From an uncultured Planctomycetaceae bacterium (lineage in GTDB: Bacteria > Planctomycetota > Planctomycetia > Pirellulales > Pirellulaceae), in contig CAIYOB010000686.1 of the NCBI GenBank assembly GCA_903927685.1, positions 1 to 12,369 on the forward strand: a DNA stretch of 12,369 nucleotides. The letters are read 5' to 3'. Position numbers and translations under genes: made by a program. The notes below the pieces were generated by a model. That model saw only the letters and a list, made by a program, of their open reading frames with translations. It was not told the DNA's origin and searched no databases. Positions 1 through 5,486 of this stretch are shown here, in pieces (the first letter of the stretch is position 1; every line of letters starts with the position of its first letter).

Positions 1-99
1 GGCGGATCCGATTGACGAGGGTCGGAGCCAAACGAAGCGGGGAAGAGACGAAGGCAAGACAGTTTCCGGGGCCACTTATCTCGATCTGGAGGGCGACAC

Positions 100-2769
100 G
101 TGCGGACAAGGAACTGCAACCTGCATTGGATCCCGGGCATCGTGTTGCTCGTGCTTGCTTTGCCCGGGCGAGCGCCAGCGCAGCCGGACGCGGCGCCTGC
201 GAGTTTCTCCACGGGCGGGCACACCATCTACCACCTTGGCACTGCCGCACTGGCGGGCGGTCGCCGCGGAATCGTGGCCGCCGCGTACGACGGTGCGGTG
301 CTGTGTTTTACACCGCAAGGCGAGCAGCTGTGGAGCGCCAAGCCTGGCAGTGATTTTCCCTACGATCTCTGTGTGGCGGACATCGATGGAGACCAGCGAG
401 ACGAAGCCCTGGTTGCGACAGCCGCTGGCGCCCTGCATGCCGTCGATGACGACGGCTCGCTGCTGTGGACCTTCAACCGCCCTGCGCCGTTGTTTCAGGT
501 CGCCGCGGCTCGTCAAGCCAACGGCCTACCGATCATCCTGACCGGTGGGGTCGAGCAGGAGCTGTACGCCCTGTCGTCCCGAGGGGAACTGCGGGGATCG
601 TTGCCGACCGAACACTGCATCCGCCATATCCGGACCGGTGATTTCCGCGGCCAAGGCCGGGACGCGGTCGCCGTCGCCACCGCGTCCAGCGGCCTGAACG
701 GCAGGTTGTCCCTGCTGGCGATCGACCCCGCGAACCTGAACGTCCTTTGGAAGCAAGAGTATCGGGGTGCCCAGATCCCCAACGGCGGCCGGCGGTTCTT
801 CAGCATGTTGATCGTCGACGTCGACAAGGATCAACGTGACGACATTCTCCTCAGCGCGGGTTGGGGGGAGAATGGTCGTGTCGTGGCCTATGACGGGCAG
901 GGGAAACAGCTCTTCACGAACAACGATCGGCGGATTCCCAATATTCCTTACCGCATGAACCTGCTTCGCCACGTAACCCTGCCCGATGACGAGTTCATCC
1001 TGGGGCACTTCGGCAACGTGCTGATCCTGTACGAGCTTGACGGTTCGTGCCGCGAGGTGCTAACGGGGCCTTACTCTCTGGCTGACTGCACCTACGATCC
1101 GGTGCTGCGCACCTGTTTCCTCGGCAGCAGCGTCTCGGGCGGCGACGGCATCTACGCGCTGCGACTTGACCAGCCAGGCTGGCGCGAGGCATTCCAGACT
1201 CTGCGCGCGGTCGGAAAGCTGGCGGAGATCGAACGGAACCTGGCCACTCTCCAGCGTCAAATCGCCACCTTCCAGGCCCCGGACTACCAGCCCCCGCCGC
1301 GGCCCGTGGCCGTGCTTTCGTCGACGCCCGTCAATCGCGAGTATCGCTCGTTGCGGTTCGTCCGCAGTTGCCTGTGGACCCAGCAGTACCACGACCGGGA
1401 CGAACTCTGGTGCCGCGACATCGACCGCCGCTGGCGGTACGAGATGACGGCCGACGAGATCGAAGCGGCGGCGGCGAAGCGGGAAGCGGAAGGGCAGCCC
1501 TTCCTGCTGTGGGCCGGGCACGGTCATGCGATCTTTTATCCGTTGTCCACGTTTCAGCGAATCGTCAAGGCGGCCCCGACGACGTTGTGGGGATTTGAGT
1601 TCGCCGAAATGGAGGGCGTGGATTCGCAGATGCAGGAAGTGATGGAGCAGCTCATTCTGCCCGTCGCGGAGCTGTGCCGACAGCACGGCAAAAAGATCAT
1701 CTTCCGCAACAAGAACATCTACTGGAACGGCGCGTGTTATATCCCGTTCCTGAAGGACGTGCTGCTCGGCGGACAATACCGCGACGTGTTCGTGCCAGGC
1801 TTGGAAGAAACCAACTGCCGCACGCAGGAACTCAGTCTGGCGGGCCGCATCGGACTGTGGCAAGCCGGCAGGTTCGACGCCTGGTCGTGCCGCGTGGTCA
1901 CGGACAATGCGAACTGGGACCGGATGTGGGAATACGGCGGCCAGCAAGTGCCGACACATCACCTGCGGGATCTTATGTCCCAGGCGGCGTTGGGCGCCGG
2001 CGTCTTCTTCAACGACGTCCACCAGGGACCGTTTTCCGCTCGCGTCTTCCAGCAGTTAACTCCCTTCTATGACATGCTTGAAGAAGGCATCCTGCGCATT
2101 CCGGCTCGGGAGGAACTGCTGTCCTTGAGTGATGTGGCGATCGGAATGCGGAGCCCGCCGGCGCCGGACTATATCCAGCACGGCATCAACGGCCATGCTT
2201 ATCAATACCCCGCGCGGACGCACCCGGAAATGGTGTTTGACCGACTGGATTGCTATTGGGGTGGAGCGCCTCTGGCAGACCACGATGCTTCGCGCTATGT
2301 GTATGGACTGGAGCGCAGGCAGTGCAACTTCCTGGCCCCGGCCGCCTTGGGAATGGTGGCCATCGTGCCGGCCGACACACCGCTCGCGCCGGAATCGAGT
2401 TTTCGCCAGATCCTCCAGACGGACGGGCAGTACTGGTACGATGACCGGGGAGAACGCCGCGACGCTGCGGCCTACCAGAGCACGGTACTGGCGGCGTTGC
2501 AGTCGGCGGCCCAGCGGCTGCCGGTGCGAGTCACGGGGCCGGCGCACTGGTCGGTCGTGCGTCTCGATGCTACCCATGTGCGGGTCACCCTGATCGATCC
2601 CGGATATCTCGACCCGGCCGATCGCGATGCGCAGATCGTGTTGCAGCATCTGGACGGTATTGCCTGCCACGATATCCTGAGCAACGACAACCTGGTTATC
2701 GTCCAAAATCAGGTCCGGCTGCAAATACCGGCAGGAACCCTGCGCGTGATCGACATCGAACATCGCTGA
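100..2769 (+). CDS. Secreted beta-propeller protein with probable glycoside-hydrolase-like C-terminal part
   Basis: An 889-residue protein starting at GTG, with a clear ribosome-binding GGAGGG at 88-93, six bases upstream. Residues 1-28 form a signal peptide: basic start, hydrophobic IPGIVLLVLALPG, then cleavage near APAQ, so it is exported. Residues about 35-360 read as short beta-blade repeats with two FG-GAP/VCBS-like calcium-loop motifs, VADIDGDQRDE (92-102) and VDVDKDQRDD (239-248); this is propeller-like. Residues 365-392 form a charged helix, possibly a linker. Residues about 400-750 alternate strands and helices as in a barrel, with acid-rich spots at LWGFEFAEMEG (496-506) and FFNDVHQGPF (636-645). 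Residues about 805-889 look like a terminal beta-sandwich. I cannot name the family from sequence. The propeller-plus-catalytic-part layout recalls lambda-carrageenases (GH150), which also join a propeller to a second module; that is only a suggestion. Its nearby GH127 gene supports a role in polysaccharide breakdown. Confidence 0.9.
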   Translation: MRTRNCNLHWIPGIVLLVLALPGRAPAQPDAAPASFSTGGHTIYHLGTAALAGGRRGIVAAAYDGAVLCFTPQGEQLWSAKPGSDFPYDLCVADIDGDQRDEALVATAAGALHAVDDDGSLLWTFNRPAPLFQVAAARQANGLPIILTGGVEQELYALSSRGELRGSLPTEHCIRHIRTGDFRGQGRDAVAVATASSGLNGRLSLLAIDPANLNVLWKQEYRGAQIPNGGRRFFSMLIVDVDKDQRDDILLSAGWGENGRVVAYDGQGKQLFTNNDRRIPNIPYRMNLLRHVTLPDDEFILGHFGNVLILYELDGSCREVLTGPYSLADCTYDPVLRTCFLGSSVSGGDGIYALRLDQPGWREAFQTLRAVGKLAEIERNLATLQRQIATFQAPDYQPPPRPVAVLSSTPVNREYRSLRFVRSCLWTQQYHDRDELWCRDIDRRWRYEMTADEIEAAAAKREAEGQPFLLWAGHGHAIFYPLSTFQRIVKAAPTTLWGFEFAEMEGVDSQMQEVMEQLILPVAELCRQHGKKIIFRNKNIYWNGACYIPFLKDVLLGGQYRDVFVPGLEETNCRTQELSLAGRIGLWQAGRFDAWSCRVVTDNANWDRMWEYGGQQVPTHHLRDLMSQAALGAGVFFNDVHQGPFSARVFQQLTPFYDMLEEGILRIPAREELLSLSDVAIGMRSPPAPDYIQHGINGHAYQYPARTHPEMVFDRLDCYWGGAPLADHDASRYVYGLERRQCNFLAPAALGMVAIVPADTPLAPESSFRQILQTDGQYWYDDRGERRDAAAYQSTVLAALQSAAQRLPVRVTGPAHWSVVRLDATHVRVTLIDPGYLDPADRDAQIVLQHLDGIACHDILSNDNLVIVQNQVRLQIPAGTLRVIDIEHR

Positions 2770-2834
2770 TCTGGGACGCCCACCAACGACAGGCTTTGTC
2801 CGACGACGCTGCGGGTCAACGTACGTCAACGCCT

Positions 2835-2850
2835 GACACTGATCAGTGTC
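2835..2850. repeat. Perfect 16-base palindrome
   Basis: GACACTGATCAGTGTC is identical to its reverse complement. Its last three bases are also the first three of the 50-base near-palindrome that follows. It could be an operator half-site pair or part of the mobile-type repeat; nothing in the sequence decides between these. Confidence 0.8.
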
Positions 2851-2897
2851 GTCTTTCGGTCCGCGAAAGAACGTCCTTCCGCGGAGCGAAAGGCGAC
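2848..2897. repeat. 50-base near-perfect inverted repeat, dispersed-repeat type
   Basis: Compared with its own reverse complement, the segment from GTCGTCTTTCGG to CGAAAGGCGAC mismatches at only four mirrored base pairs, with ACGT at its centre. Several of the mismatches are the kind that still pair as G-U in RNA from one strand or the other, so both strands could fold into long hairpins. Translated, it gives peptides such as SFRGAKGDN and FAPRKDVLSR, which I recall from many short hypothetical proteins in Rhodopirellula-like genomes. That recollection suggests a dispersed REP- or MITE-like element but was not checked. It may also act as a bidirectional transcription barrier between the two convergent genes. 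Confidence 0.75.
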
Positions 2898-3094
2898 AAT
2901 CGGACAGCTATTTCTCGAACCATGCTTAGCATCGCTCGACAAGGTACGACTGGCTCAGTCCTAACCAGATTCACAATGGCTGCGCCAGCCCAAATCACCC
3001 CGCGTGCCACAATGGCTCGGCGGGGACCGATAGGGCGGTCCGCCGGTCTGCTGCGGACTCGGGGGCTGGTGTCGCTGAGGGATGAGGCCGGCAC

Positions 3095-4138
3095 CTACGG
3101 CTCGGCCAGATAGCCGCTGGCGGGGAGCCAGTCCTGTTCTTGCAGGGCGGCCACGACGGGGGCGACCAATTCGGACGGCAGCCGCTGGCCCCCGTGCAAC
3201 AGCGGCGGAGGCTGCCGCGGCGCGTCGGGACCGTATGCCAGCACGTGATCCAGCAGCTTGTTGGCATTGGTGAACGGGTTGCCTGCCGAGACGCCGGCGA
3301 CGACATCAAAGCAGCGGGTCACCACGCGTTCGACTCGGGCGGCGAGCGCATCCGCTTCGGTCCGCCGGTCGGCGCGCAGGCACTGTTGGATTTCGGCCAA
3401 CTGCGGGGCAAAGTTGTTGGCCGAGCTAAGCAGCATCCCGTCGTAGGGCCCGCCAGCCGACTTGAGCCAGCGGCTGTAGCCGCCCTCGGAGCCCCGGACC
3501 AGGAATACGCCGCCCGGATCGATCCCCGCGCGGGCGATCCAGTCCTGGCCGCTGGTGTCTTTGAACAAGAACAAGTTGGGATAGCGTTCGACCAGGTGCA
3601 GGAATGTCGCCGGCGAAATCTCGTTGCCGGTGACCTGCGGCAACTGGTACAGCGCCGTGGGATGTTGCAACTTCAGTACCTGCTCCAGTTGGGCCTGGAT
3701 CTGCTCTTGCGTCAAATCCGCTCCCTGCGGGGCGCAGACGGTGAATCCGACGACGCGGGTCCGCCGCGCGATGTCGAACCAATCGTGGGTCCCCGCCAGC
3801 GTTTGCAGCCATTGAGTCGTAGACGCGATGGTGTCGAGCATTGCGGGGGTGTCCCGCTTCAGAACGCCGATCAGCACGTGCAGATTCCACCGCTGGGCCG
3901 CGGCGATGACCAGCGTCAGCAACTCGCGGACCTCGTCCGGTCCCAACTGCCAGCCTTCGCCCGTCGAACCGGGGACGAGCAGTCCGCGGGCATACGGCGC
4001 GAGCTGCGCCAAGTGCCGTTCGATCCGGCTGCGATCGATCCGCCCCGGGGCGGCAAAATGCGTCAGCGACGGGCACCACAGTCCGGGCATACCGTCCGGA
4101 AACAACGCTTCGATCAGGGCTTGTCGAGCAGGCTGCAT
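3095..4138 (-). CDS. DapA/N-acetylneuraminate-lyase family Schiff-base lyase
   Basis: A 347-residue cytoplasmic class I aldolase-fold enzyme. Numbered from the ATG at 4138, family motifs are GSTGE (57-61; substrate carboxylate loop), YQLP with Tyr164 (equivalent of the catalytic YNxP tyrosine), and LFLFKDTSG with Lys193 as the Schiff-base lysine. The motif set is intact, so it should be active. Members cleave or dehydrate 2-keto-3-deoxy acids or make dihydrodipicolinate. Candidates here are a 2-keto-3-deoxy-sugar-acid aldolase or dehydratase, or a 4-hydroxy-2-oxoglutarate aldolase; sequence alone does not choose. At 347 residues it is longer than the usual 290-310, with insertions around 105-130. 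The start is set by AGGGAGG five bases upstream (cctccc at 4144-4149); an in-frame TTG at 4156 would place this site inside the gene. It is divergent from the glyoxylate-type aminotransferase, which favours a catabolic role over lysine synthesis. Confidence 0.92.
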   Translation of the reverse strand: MQPARQALIEALFPDGMPGLWCPSLTHFAAPGRIDRSRIERHLAQLAPYARGLLVPGSTGEGWQLGPDEVRELLTLVIAAAQRWNLHVLIGVLKRDTPAMLDTIASTTQWLQTLAGTHDWFDIARRTRVVGFTVCAPQGADLTQEQIQAQLEQVLKLQHPTALYQLPQVTGNEISPATFLHLVERYPNLFLFKDTSGQDWIARAGIDPGGVFLVRGSEGGYSRWLKSAGGPYDGMLLSSANNFAPQLAEIQQCLRADRRTEADALAARVERVVTRCFDVVAGVSAGNPFTNANKLLDHVLAYGPDAPRQPPPLLHGGQRLPSELVAPVVAALQEQDWLPASGYLAEP

Positions 4139-4283
4139 CGGAACCTCCCTTCCCAAGTCTTGACATGGACGGACACTAGCCAGCGGCCACCGGGATCAGT
4201 ATAACCGAGCGACAAACGCAAGTCGCTGAGTCACGCGAGTCACAAAGTCACAAAGTTGCTGAGTCACAAAGTCGAAGAGCGCC
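4139..4283. promoter_or_regulatory. Divergent intergenic region, possible back-to-back promoters
   Basis: This holds the upstream regions of the lyase (-) and the aminotransferase (+). AGTATAAC at 4198-4205 can be read as a -10 box both ways: TATAAC on + (4200-4205) and TATACT on - (4198-4203). On + there is a moderate -35 match, TAGCCA at 4177-4182, seventeen bases upstream. On - I see no good -35. If both are real, the two genes would be controlled from overlapping sites. The + leader then contains the GAGTCA repeats. Confidence 0.3.
4225..4273. repeat. GAGTCACAAAGTC short repeats
   Basis: GAGTCACAAAGTC occurs twice exactly (4237-4249 and 4261-4273), an extra CACAAAGT copy lies between them, and GCTGAGTCAC occurs at 4225-4234 and 4258-4267. 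The array lies just upstream of the aminotransferase start, where no good ribosome-binding site is visible. It resembles the degenerate GAGAGTCAAG repeats upstream of argJ. Confidence 0.75.
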
Positions 4284-5426
4284 ATGATGAATGTTGCTGC
4301 CAATCGTTTGGACGAGCTGTCGCCGGTGTTGTTGATGGGGCCTGGGCCCTCGTGTGTGCCGCCGGAGGTATACCAAGCCCTGGCGCGGCCGACGATCGGC
4401 CATTTGGATCCTCGGTTCCTGGCGATCATGGAGGAGATTAAGGCGTTGCTGCGGCAGGTCATCGGGACCGGCAATGCGCTGACGCTGCCCATCAGCGGGA
4501 CGGGCTCGGCCGGCATGGAAACCAGCTTTGTCAATCTGATCGAGGGTGGCGACCGCGTCTTGATCCTGAGCAACGGAGTGTTCGGGCAGCGGATGGCCGA
4601 CGTCGCGGGACGGTTGCGTGCCGAGGTGGACACGCTGGAATTCCCCTGGGGCACGCCCGTGGTGCCCGAAGCCGTGCGCGAGCGGCTGGCGACGCGGGAG
4701 TACGACTTGGTGGCGGTGGTCCACGCCGAGACATCGACCGGTGTGTGCAACCCCGTGGCCGAGATCGGCTCCCTGGTGCGGGCCTGCGATGCCCTGTACC
4801 TGGTCGATACGGTGACCAGCCTGGGCGGGATTCCCGTGGCCATGGACGCCTGGGGAGCGGATGTCTTGTACAGCGGCACGCAGAAATGCCTTTCCTGCCC
4901 GCCGGGCTTGGCGCCGATCAGCTTTTCCGAGCGGGCCGTGGCCAAGCTGCAAGCGCGGTCGAACAAGGTCCCCAATTGGTACCTGGACCTGACGATGATC
5001 ATCAAGTACTGGGAGGGCGCGTCGCGAGTCTACCATCACACCGCTCCAATCAACATGCTGTACGGACTGTACCAGGCGTTGCGGTGCCTGGTCGACGAGG
5101 GCCTGGATCGCGTCTTTCAACGCCACCGACAGGCCCACGAGCAACTGGTGGCTGGGTTGGCCGAGTTGGGGATCGGCATGCTGGTCGAAGCCCCCTACCG
5201 GCTGCCGATGCTGAACGCGGTCCTGGTCCCCGAGGGCGTCCCGGAGGCGGCGGTGCGAAAAACGCTGCTCGACCAGTACGGCATCGAAATCGGCGCCGGC
5301 CTCGGGCCGCTGGCGGGCCGCATCTGGCGGATCGGCCTGATGGGGCATACCGCGCGGCCGGAAAACGTCGCCCGCGTACTGCAAGCCCTGCAGGCCACGC
5401 TGCACCAACTGCGTTCGGCCGGTTGA
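4284..5426 (+). CDS. Alanine/serine-glyoxylate-type aminotransferase (class V, PLP)
   Basis: A 380-residue cytoplasmic PLP enzyme, close to the usual 380-400. It very probably transfers the amino group of alanine or serine to glyoxylate, making glycine. Visible motifs: MGPGPS (18-23), SGTGSAGMET (71-80; cofactor phosphate loop), VHAETSTGV (146-154), VDTVTSLGG with Asp175 (pairs with the PLP ring nitrogen), SGTQKCLSCPPG with Lys201 (Schiff-base lysine), YHHT (250-253), and WRIGLMG with Arg349, matching the substrate-carboxylate arginine of human AGT1. The 200-360 stretch follows human AGT1 closely as I remember it. Related activities such as ureidoglycine-glyoxylate or phosphonate transamination cannot be excluded. 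The start is one of two adjacent ATGs (4284 or 4287); neither has a strong ribosome-binding site. The GH127 gene starts 60 bases downstream, so partial co-transcription is likely. Confidence 0.95.
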   Translation: MMNVAANRLDELSPVLLMGPGPSCVPPEVYQALARPTIGHLDPRFLAIMEEIKALLRQVIGTGNALTLPISGTGSAGMETSFVNLIEGGDRVLILSNGVFGQRMADVAGRLRAEVDTLEFPWGTPVVPEAVRERLATREYDLVAVVHAETSTGVCNPVAEIGSLVRACDALYLVDTVTSLGGIPVAMDAWGADVLYSGTQKCLSCPPGLAPISFSERAVAKLQARSNKVPNWYLDLTMIIKYWEGASRVYHHTAPINMLYGLYQALRCLVDEGLDRVFQRHRQAHEQLVAGLAELGIGMLVEAPYRLPMLNAVLVPEGVPEAAVRKTLLDQYGIEIGAGLGPLAGRIWRIGLMGHTARPENVARVLQALQATLHQLRSAG

Positions 5427-5451
5427 CTCGCGTGTCGCCGCAGATGATATT
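5423..5451 (+). promoter_or_regulatory. Candidate sigma-70-like promoter for the GH127 gene
   Basis: TTGACT (5423-5428) is followed after 17 bases by GATATT (5446-5451), about 35 bases before the GH127 ATG. The -35 box overlaps the stop codon of the aminotransferase. The -35 match is 5 of 6 and the -10 match 4 of 6. It could let the hydrolase be expressed separately from the gene upstream. Confidence 0.35.
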
Positions 5452-5486
5452 CTTGGCCTGACCCCAAGCCCCGGAGGAGTTTCAGC

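Larger units (their letters stand above)
2770..3094. other. Convergent intergenic region, no convincing gene
   Basis: This gap lies between the ends of two genes pointing at each other. Short open frames exist on both strands, but they run through inverted repeats and have no ribosome-binding site, so I do not call them. It contains the palindromes at 2835-2897, two copies of CACAATGGCT (2972-2981 and 3008-3017), a small GGCTG/CAGCC hairpin near 2978-2990, and the perfect 6-base stem GTCCGC/GCGGAC (3038-3043 with 3053-3058). None of these hairpins is followed by a T-run on either strand, so classical terminators are not evident. Confidence 0.7.

Noticed and set aside
12..353. Possible gene at the left edge
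   Set aside because: It overlaps the signal-peptide gene in another frame and has no ribosome-binding site or domain features.
2796..3113. Small open frames on both strands in the convergent gap
   Set aside because: They run through the inverted repeats, overlap each other and the lyase gene end, and lack ribosome-binding sites.
4139..4156. Upstream TTG start for the DapA-family protein
   Set aside because: The AGGGAGG site lies between this TTG and the ATG at 4138 and is correctly spaced for the ATG only.
3140..4204. A 354-residue plus-strand frame opposite the DapA-family gene
   Set aside because: It is a shadow frame; the minus strand has intact family motifs and a ribosome-binding site.
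4225..4273. CRISPR-like spaced repeats
   Set aside because: The units are too short, too few and partly overlapping, with no spacer-repeat regularity and no cas genes.
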